Assembly (NCBI GenBank): GCA_039545355.1
Contig: BCJJ01000007.1
Location: 682,001-746,000 of the forward strand
DNA from: Trichosporon coremiiforme
Taxonomy: Eukaryota; Basidiomycota; Tremellomycetes; Trichosporonales; Trichosporonaceae
Length of the DNA: 64,000 nucleotides
Direction of reading: 5' to 3'
In this document: piece by piece, positions 21,485-32,807 of the stretch
How positions within the stretch are numbered: position 1 is the stretch's first letter
Layout of the letters: every line of letters starts with the position of its first letter
The notes under the pieces: model-generated
Seen by the model: the letters and a program-made list of their open reading frames with translations, nothing else
Database searches by the model: none
What the model was told of the DNA's origin: nothing
Program-made: the position numbers and the translations under genes

Positions 21485-22877
21485 TTACCTTCCCCTTTTT
21501 TCCGTTGCCCTTCGAATGTCCACCGAACTCGGAGGGGATCTCGGCTTCGCCGTCCCGTCGCGCCAGTGGAGCAACCGTGACAGGGCGTACCACTCCGTGG
21601 GCCAACGGATGCCACTGTTGTGCCGCTTGCCGCTAGCCCAAAAGCCAGTGGCAACCGGCCAGTTCTTGACCATGGCTCGCAGTTCGATATTCTGGATCTC
21701 GTCCTTGAAAGCCCGCCACCAGCTATCGGGCACAACGTCATCCTCACTGGGCTCGTTAACCCAAACGCCGCTGGGCATCGGCCACCCCTTGATGAGCTCG
21801 CGAAGGTCGGCATCGGTTGTAGCTGGGTCCTCGTCACTGGTCATCGCTGTGCCGCCATTTGGAACGCTCTTTCCGCAGTTGCTGCTTGACGAGGATCGGA
21901 GCGAGGCCGGCAGCTCGAACCCAACGTCCTTCCGAACTCGCCGCGCAGCATCTCCGAGGGGGGACTTGTCTTGGGCTGCAGTCGGCTGGCGCTGTACCTC
22001 GCACGAAGTGGGGTTGGGCTCCTTTCGAATACGGAGGGATGGCTGGGGGTCTGACTTTTCACTTTCGCTGGACGCGTCTGATGACACAGAGCCCTCCTCC
22101 TCATCTCGAAGGGGTGGAGCGGGCCGCTCCCGGCTCTGGCGGATGGAGGTGCCCTTGAGACTCGGCAAGAAGATGTCCCGCCACATCTGGTGGTCAGCAC
22201 GCCTCACTATTCCGCCTGCACTTACGATCTTGTCAATTGGTGTCGCGGGCGAAGCCATCGGAGGGTGGCTCTTCAGTGGGCGATAACGGCCAGGAGATAC
22301 TGGGTTGGCGCAGTCGGGAATTGGGACTAGGATGACGATGCGGCTCATGGATTGCGGCAGTGGATGACTTGCAGCACAGTGGGAAAGCTGCCTTAAGAGC
22401 ATTTTCACCTTGAAGCCTGGGCACTTGATGGCATATTCCGGGCGACAGTGCTCTCCAGCGATGCACAGCGATCGGCTCGAAGAGCTCTCTCAAAGTGGCC
22501 ACAATAGGGTTTAATGCAGTGACCACGGTGTTGGGGTGATGTGATGCACTCACTGGTGCTGTGCACCTCTAAAGGGAACTGGGATGATTGTTCGCCACAG
22601 TCAGTTCACTGCAGTCTTACACAATCAAGAAGAGGCGGGGAGATGTGGTTAATCGAACGCTGCACTGCATTACAGGGCCTTTCTCATTTCCTACTTGCAC
22701 CACATCCGCAAGCTGAGGCACACCCGAGAGGTTCGCATCACGATGGGGTTGCGGGACCGTCGTGTGGCATCCTCCCATGCTGATGCCCCGGTCATTTCTT
22801 CTCCAATACTGCACGAAAGCTTTCACCCGCTTCACGATGCGCACAGCCTGAGCCTCCTCTTGCCCACCGTTCGCCAT
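21485..22877 (-). CDS. Hypothetical protein with paired WPxxxGxW motifs
   Basis: Not recognised. Tentative model complement(join(21485..22186,22226..22367,22409..22558,22621..22877)), 416 aa; the four exons have GT-AG ends and join in frame. The N-terminal part is cysteine-rich (TSECITSP, HCIKPYCGHF, DRCASLES) and could bind zinc. The middle is acidic/Ser-rich. The C-terminal part has two similar segments, IKGWPMPSGVWVNE and VKNWPVATGFWASG, about 45 residues apart, plus several other Trp, which may be a short repeated fold. The intron at 22187-22225 is itself a multiple of three, so it could be retained without a stop. Start and first intron are the least certain parts. Confidence 0.5.
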
Positions 22878-22943
22878 GGAACGCCATCGGTGGCCTGCGG
22901 AGCGCTGGCGCGTCCGCGGAACTCCGACGCCGACATCAACGCG

Positions 22944-23040
22944 TCTTCGCTAGTATATCGGTTAGTATAATCGCCTCTCAGAACGAGAGATGCCTCACAG
23001 GTGTTCGCGATAGAGCAGGGTTCGACTCCCTGGCGGAGAA
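22944..23040 (+). tRNA. tRNA-Glu (anticodon CTC) with 25-nt intron
   Basis: Acceptor arm TCTTCGC (22944-22950) pairs with GCGGAGA (23033-23039), one G-U. D arm GTAT/GTAT-type as in fungal tRNA-Glu/Asp; anticodon stem ATCGC (22970-22974) pairs with GCGAT (23007-23011); loop C-T-CTC-A with the anticodon at 22977-22979; T arm CAGGG-TTCGACT-CCCTG; discriminator A. The canonical intron, 22981-23005, lies after position 37 as tRNA splicing requires. It reads GAG codons. Confidence 0.88.
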
Positions 23041-23444
23041 CAGAGCTGTATCGGACGGTGCAGAATCTTTTTCTGAGTAGGAGAGAGCTCTTTTGTCAAA
23101 GGAGTTGGCAGGTAGGAGCTAGTGGCGCACCTCGGGCTCGTGCCTTGACGGTCTCGCTTTTCTGCCTCCCTCTCTGGATCCTCGTCCTCAGAGCATAGCG
23201 GGCATCCTACATACTACATGCACCCGTAGACTTGCAACCCCCACAAGAACAATGCATGCATACCAGACGCTGCTCATCGTGATCAACGGCGCATTTCCCG
23301 AGGGGTTTTCCTACTTTAATCCCATGGCCATGAGATGATCTGCCTCCGCACCGGCACCTCCACCTGCCCAAGATGTGCGGCGACTGACGGTTGCATCAAC
23401 ATTCACCCCTTGACCCAGTCGGTCATCTCCACAACGACCCAAAG
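23041..23444. other. Intergenic, tRNA-Glu to THO2
   Basis: About 400 bp with no gene seen. It holds the 3' flank of the tRNA and the THO2 promoter/leader. Confidence 0.4.
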
Positions 23445-26400
23445 ATGGTGGATCGCAAGGCCTCCACGTCTGGAGCATTCGACAGCTCTTCCGATGTGGC
23501 CAAGCTGTCAACCGCTTTGGAATCTTGGGAGTCTGGAGGGCGCGACACCACGTGAGTACGAGGTCGCGCTCGCGCGCGCGCGCGCGCTCTCGAGTTGGGA
23601 CTCAACTGACATCACAGTGCCGGTGTCTTGCTCGAACAGACCGAGGCAGCAACGGCTGATCCTCTGAAACAGTTGAACTTGTTTAACAGCGTCATTACAC
23701 TGTTGCGATCGGCACTCTCGACGGATGTGCTCTTAGAGCTCTTCAAAGACGTCTTTACGAGAATCAGCGAGAAGAGCGAGCCGGAGGCGGAAGCGTTGGG
23801 ATCGGCTGTCATCGACGCCATCGACGAGGTCATCCTTACGGAGAACGACAACAAAGATCGCCAACCCGATGAGTTCGACACTTCAGTTCTCGATCGCGCC
23901 AACGGACTGGTTAAGGAGCTCGCCGTAAGTTCGACACAATCGACATCCAGCTAATCACAAGGCGTCCAAAACGGTTCCACAGCACATCGTGAACCTCGTC
24001 TCCTCTGTCGAGAACTTGTCGCCGTTGGGGTTGCATCCTACGCCTCGAGATGCCCAGCAGCTGCACCGCGGGTTCATCAAGCTGCAAACGTCGACGTACT
24101 TCAAGCAACGAACTTCGAACTTGCTGCGCGAGGCATCCGAAGGCTTCTCGCATCTCATTGTTCTTTTGACCGGACCTCTTGTCTTCTCGAAAAATGCTAA
24201 GAGCTCCGACCAAGAGGTTCGGCAACGCGCGGAGGACGTGTGGATGCGTATCCAGCTCATCATCGGAACGTTCGGCCTCGCCCCCGTCCGTGTCCTCGAC
24301 CTCATAATTGAGATTGCCAGCTGTCATGTACCGACAACTTGGCGCTTCTTCCGACACCTCATCGGACACTTCGCGCAGAATGGCCCTCGACCGCTTCCGC
24401 GGTACGACACTGAGGAGGAGCGGATAACCCACGCTTTGGACGTTCTGCCCGATGACGATAGCACCATCGCCAAGACGCTAGGTTTCCGGTATCTCTTCTA
24501 CCAGAATACCGACAATGGCCAGACACCAACAGGATTACTGGTTCTGACTGCTTTACTGATCAAGGAGGGCTTGGTCAGGCCTGGCCACCTCCTGCAGAAG
24601 CTCAGTCCGGACGAGAACGGCATGGAAGACATCCTCGCGCGATACAAGGACGCCATGAACACCCGATCCGGACCGAGCAACGCTCTCGCAAACACTGTTC
24701 TTGTCGATGACGATGCTCCGGAGGGAGGCGAGGCCGCTGCACAGGAGGAGGCGGAGCCTGAGAAGCCGAAAGCTGAGCAGAAGATCCAGCTACTTCGCGC
24801 ACTTCTTGCCATTGGAGAATCCAACATGTCCCTCTACTTGCTAGCAAAGTACCCGTGGACCGTCGTCGCCAACCCCGCTCTCGGTCAACTGATCATTCGC
24901 AACATCGACTACTCCTTGACTCCGCTCTACAGAAGAATCGTCCGGGGTCCCGGTTACACTGAGGTGGAGGACTACAAGCCGGAAGAAGTGGTCCAGACAC
25001 TGTATACCCCTGTGCCGCCGTCAACGATCAACCGAGAGTTCGAGTTCTTCTACCCGACTTGGATGGACGAACTGGAGCAGTGGTCGGGGATCGATGACAT
25101 CCATGTGCGGGGAGAGCGGTGGCTGATTCTTCTTCAGGGCCTGGGTGGTCGCAACTCATCAGTTATGATCAAGATCATCCGCCTGATGAAGCATCAACTC
25201 GGCGAACAGCTCGCGGAGAAGGTGAAGAACGCTGCGGCGGATGGTAGTTCGGACAAGGAGGCGAGGGGTCTCAAACTAAGCCTGATGGACATTAAGCCTT
25301 GGACTGGAATTCTCAGAAAGGTCGTCCTGCCAGCACTGTCCGTGGCCGACGCTGCGAGCGGTGCTTTCGACGCGGAGCTCTACGAGCTTTTCGAACTTTT
25401 GGACTGGGACTTGCTGTGCAACCTCTTCGGAGAGTGGCGCGACTCGACAACCAACGCACGCGATTGCAACAACCTTCCGCTGGCCGTCCACGCGGCTGCC
25501 CAAGCTCAGAGGGAAGTGAAGGGTGCCATGCGGCGAATCACGGCTGCCGCTGCCAACCCCTCTGGGCCCCCTATCCCCGCTTCTCAGGCCGCTGAGCGCG
25601 GCCCCGCCCGTGCCCTTGCTGGTATCGCCCACTCCAACCCGCTCGCGTTCTGGACGACTGCGAACAGCCAGACTATGTCGTACGGTTCGGTGGGCAACAT
25701 CGGAGAGCACATGGTTGAGGTTGGGCGCTACACGAACATGCTCTCCAAGGACATTGCTGTGTTCAGTTGGGTCGACACCTTGGGCAACGTCTCCCAGCTG
25801 TCTGGAAAGTCTGTGGACTACCTTGCGACCTTCGTTGGACTCGTTAACCGCCGCTACGCGTTCCCGCTCGATCCCATCCTCAAGATGATCGCCACGCAGC
25901 TCAAGTTCACCGACATGGCGGCGTTCACCGTCCTGGAGAAGCTTATGAACGGTATGACTGGTGAGGACACGGTCGAGGAGTTTGCTATCTCCAACGATCA
26001 GCTCGAGTCCTACGCTGCTGGGCCAGAGATGGTGCGCGAGGCGTTCTTTGCAACGGAGAACACTCGCGGATCACGAAAGCCCTTGCGCTCAGCTGAGCTT
26101 CTGGACCAAGTGAAGAAAAGCGGACCTCGATTCGTCGAGGCTCTGCGTTCCACTGGCCTGGCTGTGCCCATCCTCGTCGGTCTCGCCTACACTGCTGCGG
26201 AGGCGACGTTCCTTGACCCGAACGCGCCTCTTCTTACCATCCAGGGCCAGCGTGACTACACCCGCAACATCTTCATTCGCTTCTGCATGTACGTGGCGGA
26301 GGTCCTCACTCCTCAGGAGCGCATTGACCTGATCCCCACGTTCACGGAGCTATCCGAGGAGATTGGAATCGAGCCCCAGATGGCCTGGATGATCTTGCGA

Positions 26401-29114
26401 CCAAAGCTGGCGGCACAGGAGGACGCCCCGTCCGGAGAAGCCATGGACGTGGATAGCCAGTCAGAGTGGTGGCCGTCGCACCTGACTGGCACAATTCGCG
26501 AGCTGGAGGTTCTCCCTGAATACCGACCCGTCAAGGACGTGCTGGGAATGTGAGTATAAGGATTCTAGCTGCAGCTGACAACAGCCCGTTCATCGTTCGT
26601 TTCAACAGCTTAGCTGTTAATGACATCGCGTGTGCCACCAACCAGTACGACCAGGCCAGCGCCAGGATCGCCAAGCTCCTTCGAGAAGTGCCCAAGACTT
26701 CAAGCGAGGGCAAGCGACTTCGTGCCCGAGACGACGTGCTGCGAAAAGAGAAGGCGGCGATGGAAAAGCATGTTCAGGATGTGCGCAGCCGACTTCAGGA
26801 GGAGAGTGGCAACTGGTTCAACTCCGATGTGGACCAGCAGCGCGAGGGTCTGATTGCTCGACAACTGCACGACCACTGCTTCTACAACCGCGCCGTCAAC
26901 TCGCCTGCGGACGGCATGTTCGTGGCTCGCTTCATCCGCATGGCGCACGACTTTGGCACCCCCGGATTCTCTGCCGCTCTGGCGTACTCGCACTTCTTCT
27001 CGACTGGCTTATCGACCCGGATTTACACCTGCACGGAGAACGAGGCGCGCAATCTTGGTCGCTGCTTATACCTCATGCTCGTCGACCTCGATGCTTGGTA
27101 CCTCAGTGAGAGCAAGTACAACCTGGAGGCGCTCGGTACCGCGGACGGCTCCGAGGCTACACTTCCTGGCATGCAGTACCGCACGAAGAACGCGGAGACG
27201 AAGAAGACTATGGACTACGACAGCTTCAAGAACTTCTACGCGAAGCTTCACAACAGCCTGTCGACCAGCTTGAAGGCTTGCTTGGTCTCCAACACTGAGT
27301 TTAGCCCGAAGAACGCCATCGTCATTGCACTTCAGCTTCTGCCCTTCTTCCCTATCATGGACACCAACGCTCGTAGCATCGAGGACTCGGTTCGCAAGCT
27401 GGTAGAGGGCAAGCTTGAGAACAAGATCGGCCCCGAACAGGTCCCTGCCTTCAAATCGTACCTCAACCAGCTCAAGACACGCCAGACCCAACGCCCTTGC
27501 ATCTCGTATGCGGACTTCCACCCTAACGGCGCCAAGCAGTTCGCTGTCAACCAGAAGCGTCTCGCAGCCAAGCAGGCCGAGGAGAAGGCAGCTGCTGAAG
27601 CGGCTGCTGCGGCTAAGGCGGCTGAGCAGAAGGAGGAGGAGGAGAAAGCTGAGCCTGAGAAGGATCAGACTGCGGCCGCTCCAGCCGATGCCCAAGCTTC
27701 GGCTCACAACGATGCGAAGGTTCTCCGCGAGAAACTCGAGAGGACACGCAGTGCGCGTGCCGCTGCAGCGGAGTCGAAGACTGAGGACAGCCCCAAGGCG
27801 GCAGCGGACGACAAGGAGCGCCGTGACGATGGTCGGAGTGCCCGGGATGCTAAGGACATCAAGGAGCAGGAGAAGGCCACGATGCCGCCGCCGGAAAAGC
27901 CGATGGACGAGAAATCGATTGAGGACGAGCGGAAACGATCTCGCGCGCGGAGGTTTGGCGGTCTCGTTGACCAACCCCCGACGTCACCTTTGGACCGTCC
28001 GGGCTCGCGAGGGTCGACCCCCGTGCCTCCGCGTCCCCAGCGTAGTGGAACGGAGGACAGCAGGACAAGCGACCGCAGCCGTCGACGAGAGGACGACAGG
28101 GAGCGAGGCGACCGCGCCAGCGACCGCGCCAGCGACCGCGACAGGCGCCGCGACGGCCGTGATGGTCGCGACGAGCGGGATGACCGTGACGACCGACGCG
28201 GCGAGCGCGGTCACCGGAGAGATCGTGGAGAGCGCAGTGAACGCAGCGATCGCAGTGACCGCGGCGATAGGAGCGACCGCGGTGACAGGGGCGATCGCGG
28301 CGAGCGGGGTGAGCGCGGAGAACGACGCGGCGAGAAGAGGGAGCGAAGAGAGGAGCACGAGCGTCCTCCCCGACGAGAGGAGCCTCGCGAGGAGCGACGT
28401 GACGAGAGCAGTCGCCGTTCTCGCCGTAACTCGCCCGCTCGTGAACAGCACGGTCGCGACAGCCTTCCGGCTAAGCCTCTTGCCGCCCGCAGCCCTCGTC
28501 GCCACGAGCGAAGGGAGGAGCCGACTAGCGACCCTCGCGACGCTCCGCGTGACCACCGCGACCGCGAGCCCGCTAGGACCGAGCGCGAGCAGCCTCGCAA
28601 CGAGAAACCCCAGACGCCGCGAGGCGAGCGGCGACCTGGCACGCCTCGAGGAGAGGGTCGTTCGGGTGACGGCCAGACGCCTCGTCAGTCGGAGCGCGAC
28701 ACGCCGCGCCAGGCCGAGCCCGCCCGCCCCTCTGAGCGTGATGCTCGTCCAACACCCGACCGTCCCGAGCGCGAAGCGCCGCGTGAGCTGCGCATCAACG
28801 CACGAGCCCGTGACAACAGCAATGCGGGTGGTTCGCTGGCTGCACGCATGGGTCTCGTCGCGGAGAATGGCTCGGCCCCGGGCAGCCCGAATAGGAAACG
28901 GGCGTTCGACGACGACGGCAAGGACTCGCCGGACCCGAAGCGGAAGCGCAACGAGGGTGGTGACGGTCGCGACCGTGAGAGGAGAAGGGAGGAGAGGAGG
29001 GAGCCGCGCGATCGCGGAGGCGGTCGCCGGAGGAGGGGTGGAGAGGGAGCGAATCGTTCCCTGCTGGATAACGCTATGAAGGCTGCCTCGGGAGGCAACG
29101 ATACCAGGCATTAG
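23445..29114 (+). CDS. THO2: THO complex subunit 2 (Tho2/THOC2)
   Basis: join(23445..23551,23618..23924,23962..26549,26585..29114), 1843 aa. The central part includes FSWVDTLGNVSQLSGKSVDY, and the part after the third intron (CFYNRAVNSPADGMFVARFI, then GTPGFSAALAYSHFF) matches the conserved THOC2 C-terminal domain. THO couples transcription to mRNA packaging and export and limits R-loops; Tho2 is its scaffold. The last ~500 residues are extremely charged: Ala/Glu-rich, then Arg-Asp/Arg-Gly-Glu repeats (about 28080-28400) and further Arg-rich sequence, as expected for the nucleic-acid-binding tail. Intron 1 contains a CG dinucleotide run (about 23573-23588). The start at 23445 is the only ATG that splices into the conserved N-terminal helical region. 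Confidence 0.9.
23573..23588. repeat. CG dinucleotide run in THO2 intron 1
   Basis: About eight CG units inside the 66-nt first intron, between the donor GTGAGTACG and the acceptor. It is an alternating purine-pyrimidine tract able to form Z-DNA. Confidence 0.8.
28083..28400 (+). repeat. Arg-Asp / Arg-Gly-Glu coding repeat in THO2
   Basis: Irregular hexa- to nonanucleotide repeats encode RDRR, DRSDRGDR and GERGERGER blocks. The reverse strand is also open here because of the repeat's composition. Confidence 0.85.
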
Positions 29115-30180
29115 ACTATGCATACCTGTTCCTCTGCCGTGCATTTTGCGTGTACTCTGCAACAGTGCCAACTTTCTACTTAACGAGAGCACCTCAACTA
29201 GTGCACGGCCAGCGGCGAACACATCGACATCAACTCGCGAGTGACATTTAGCCAGAATCCGTATATGCCACTAGCTACTGGTTAGTTAGGACAAGAATCA
29301 TTTGCTGCTGAAGAGTGCGCAGAAAGTCTGATATACATAATAGGTGCTACATAACGTGGGGTCAGAGAGGATACAATCTGTCATGTCAGCCAAAGTCCAA
29401 GCACTGAAGAGAAAGCTGGACTGGAAGTGTTGCCCTCAGTTGGCCGTTCTTAATGTACAGTCTATTCTTCAAGCCCTAGGGCAGATCAAGAATTAGCATG
29501 GAAATGTAAATCATCAACGGGCAGACGTTCACTTCCAGCCCAAGCAATGTTTGTTCGAGAACACTTACGATCTATGACATGCGAGTGCTCATCCACCGCT
29601 GCCGCACTGCAATCCTTCGTCCGTCAGCTACAGACCACGGCTCACTATCCTCTCCAGACTCAGAGACCTGTAGAGGGACGGCGGGCCGCGGTCGCAGACA
29701 AGATAAAGAAGACGCGAGTAAGCCTGATTCGTTAGCTACCATCCAAAAGAGAATGTAGTTTGGTTTGCCGGCTCAGTGGGCACGAAAAAGGGTAGTGCGT
29801 GTCGAGTCGTCATTGCTGTAAAGCACATCCGACTGGGGCGACAAAGAGCTCATCATCGCCGGCATAACTTGAGAGTTACTCACTTTGGTGGGATGGGTGA
29901 AGAAGAAGTACAGTCGCGGCGAAATCTTATATCTGCCACTGGCGGGGCTGGGTGCGAGCGCGTGCAGCCCTCGCACCCGAGCGGGTTCGAACTTTTCGGT
30001 GGAGGTGATTTTCACTCACCCATTTTCGTCATTTATCCGGACTCAAGAGATCGGTCACGTGCAACTCCTCCGCTGCATGCGCAGAGCCCGGCGCCGAGAC
30101 ACAGATACATGAAGAACGCAGGGACGGAGTACGAATGGGTGTATTGAATGTGTGTACGAGATATAAGAGACGAAAGACAG
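29115..30180. other. Intergenic, convergent 3' ends
   Basis: About 1.07 kb between THO2 and the unknown minus-strand gene, lower in GC than its surroundings. GGTTCGAAC at about 29986 looks like a T-loop but no tRNA folds around it. Nothing else is supported. Confidence 0.4.
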
Positions 30181-30895
30181 CTACGGCCCCGCGCGCTCCG
30201 TCTCCTCCAGCTACCATTAGCGCCTGCCCTAGTCCTGCACTCACGATGTCGAGGACCTCGTCGGGCTCCTCGAAGACGCAGTACTGCTTTGCTAGCTGCT
30301 CAAGCTCCTCGATGCGGTCAAGATGTCCCTCTGCCGCAGCTTGCCGCACGTCCTCAGCGTTGAAGCACTTCGCAACGCGATCATGTGGTCCATCTGCCCA
30401 TAGATGTTCTTCATGACAACGCTCCCGACCTCAGAGCTATGGAGGCAGATGCTCTTGAGGATCTTGCGAATTGTCACGAGAGCGGAGCGCTTCGTAGCGA
30501 GAGGCGAGTGGGCGTGCGTCTGCTTCGACATTGTCTCGAACATGTTTTCAACGTCGTGGGCGACCTCCGCCTCGTACTGCTTCGAACTAGATTTGCGGTC
30601 GTGTTTCTTGTTGATTTGGTACCACGCCGACTTGGAGTAGTGGTCGAAGTCGTGCACGCGCGCATGCTCAGCCGCCTCCTTCTTCTCCAACAGGGCCGTC
30701 ACGGCGTTAGCAACGCTCTCGTCCTTCGGAGCGAGGCTTAAGATGATACTCTATAACTCGTCGCGGGAAGCTTCTTAATCTGCACCTGCAGCTCGTCCTT
30801 GTCTGAGCAGACGAGCTGGGCTGTCCTGGAACATCGCCATCGACACCCGTACGATTCAAGGGGTTGGAGAAGGAGACTAGCGATCCGGAAGGCAT
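30181..30895 (-). CDS. Unknown conserved-looking small protein; reading frame broken or spliced by a 29-nt intron
   Basis: Not recognised. Tentative exons complement: 30853..30895 (MPSGSLVSFSNPLN), 30786..30820 (CSDKDELQ), 30245..30750, 30181..30210 (LEETERAGP, stop). About 190 aa, mainly helical and charged, with AAEHARVHDFDHYSKSAWYQ and VRQAAAEGHLDRIEELEQL. The frame of the first part of exon 3 (to about 30345) and that of its second part differ; no GT-AG intron of ordinary length joins them. Either a 29-nt intron with a weak donor (about 30332-30360) exists, or there is a one-base error, or the gene carries a real frameshift. The other junctions look normal, and both parts have protein-like composition, so I treat it as one gene. 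Confidence 0.5.
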
Positions 30896-32807
30896 TTTCA
30901 ATGAGTAAGAACAGAGTGGAGAGCTGTCGACAGGTGCAGCAGAGTGGTCATTTCCCTCTACGCGACGCGCCGAAACCGGGACACCGCACTGGACAAGGTC
31001 AGTCGCGTAAGGAAGTCACATGGGCGTTCCTCGTCTCACTGGCCGTCAAGTGCAGGCGAGGCTTCCTGCACGCCAGCAGACTGGAAGTCAGTGTAGTCGG
31101 CGAGTGCAGCATTCAAGTGGAGACGACGGTGCGTCGGCGCGATGCCTCAAGTGGTTGTTATGGATATTTATGTTGTGAGAAGACGGTCGTGACGCCGCGA
31201 TCAGTACAACTCCTGGGTAGTTCAGCGTCCTTCGGACCAAAGTCAAGTGGCCATATGCCTCCGTAGCTGGAGACATAAAGACAGGCTCGCCAACGCATGC
31301 GCAGTTAGACCGCTCCATAGGCACTCGGTGCCCCTTAGCGGCCATTCCTGAGGCACCTCCGTTCCGTATCGAGCGGAGGTGACATGTCTCATAGATAGTC
31401 TCTTCCTCGAGGTACACTCAGTGTGGAATTCAAAGCTGTGCAGATCGATCATTTTCCGAAGTCTAACCCTTGCCCCAGCCCTGGGCAGCTGACGAAGGCT
31501 GCCGTCAGTGCTGAGGCACATCCATGTGATGCGTGTGCTCTCTTCCGGAGGTACACGCCTCTTCCAATGCCCGAGTCATCGCCGGTCCTCAGTGCATAGC
31601 ATGTCTCGCTTGGACTTTCTCGGAATCGTACAAAATCAACCGAATTTAACTCTGGGTGCTGCAAGGTTTCGCAACGTGAGTGCGACGTGAGTGTCGATCT
31701 CGCCGAAAGTCCAGACCAGGTGCATACCGCCTCAATGGCTGCTTCTGATTCACGCCCACCCTGCAAGCGTATCCAAAACAAGCATGTGCACAACAAGATC
31801 GCGTCGTTGTCAGCCTCGTTGCCTCCTCGTGGGATGGGATCGACGGCACCTGCAGCGCACAGACAGGTCCCCTGTCCTGGGGGCTCGACTCCGTGCGCGT
31901 CCGATTGCACCCCGTGCAGGTGCCGTAACGCGTTCTATGACCCGGGTTTGCATTCTTCTTCTGGTCGCCAAGATGGAACAGCAGACGAGGACTGGCAGCT
32001 CATACGACTGGCTGCCCGCTCGTCACGATGCCATAAGACCCACCACCCGGTGAGACTTGCCCGCTGTAGGACGTGACGCATCTGTAATCCGTATTCTGGT
32101 CCGAAGCTTATGGTCTCCAGCGCATTCAACGGGCACCCCGGGCCACGTCCGGGTGGACCCCTGATGTCACACCCGGCTGTTATCCTGGAAATCCGAGAAA
32201 TGGCCGAAACCCCTGGCGTCCTGCGGCCTCTGCCCCTGCACATTGTGCATTCAATCATGAGCCGAACTATTCTTGCGGATCACTGTGTCGGGTCGCGCCA
32301 GCTGTGCCCTTCCTCATTGCCAGGACCGTACCTTGCGAACTGGAACCCAGGCTGAGGAAAGGATTGGAGGTTGGAACAGGGAGAGGAGGCGAAGCGCCTT
32401 GGCGGCGCGTGCCTGATGCCGTCGCAGGAAACTTGCGCTCACCCGACAGACCGCCACTGTCGTAACTTGACCGTAACTGGATGTGCTGGGTGTGCAGAGT
32501 GTCCGTTTCAGCGCTTGGTAGGGCACCTTCCCTGTCCAGGCTGCCTCTCGCCCTTTGCGCAGGTAGTGGCTCTCCGTGCAGTCCTTGGCCCTCCCGGTGC
32601 TCGAGCCCGCTGCTTTGTTGCTGCTTTGCTATAAGGCTGTTGAACAACAGCAGCACTCGCTCCCTTCGTCACCCTCTTCTTCCCTATCTCCTCCCCTATC
32701 TTTCTTCTTTCTGAGCGTTCGGTCTGGCACCGGCACTCTGTCTCTTGTAAACACTGACTAGTGTTCAATTCACTCTTTTGTAAACCACAGTCTCTGAACT
32801 CTCAACA
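30896..32807. promoter_or_regulatory. Divergent intergenic region before the LPMO-like gene
   Basis: About 1.9 kb without a supportable gene. Near the right end are a TATAAG at about 32632 and a strongly CT-rich tract (about 32655-32715), a plausible core promoter and leader for the secreted protein. Frames at 31449-31910 (-) and 31687-32076 (+) overlap each other and show no domain. Confidence 0.4.

Noticed and set aside
27415..29079. 554-codon alternative plus-strand frame
   Set aside because: Shifted frame of the THO2 C-terminal repeat region; the THO2 frame carries the conserved domain.
27984..29222. 412-codon minus-strand frame
   Set aside because: Antisense of the Arg/Asp-rich THO2 tail; low-complexity composition explains the open frame.
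29975..30000. GGTTCGAAC, a possible tRNA T-loop
   Set aside because: Flanking bases do not form a T stem and no acceptor, D or anticodon arm can be built around it on either strand.
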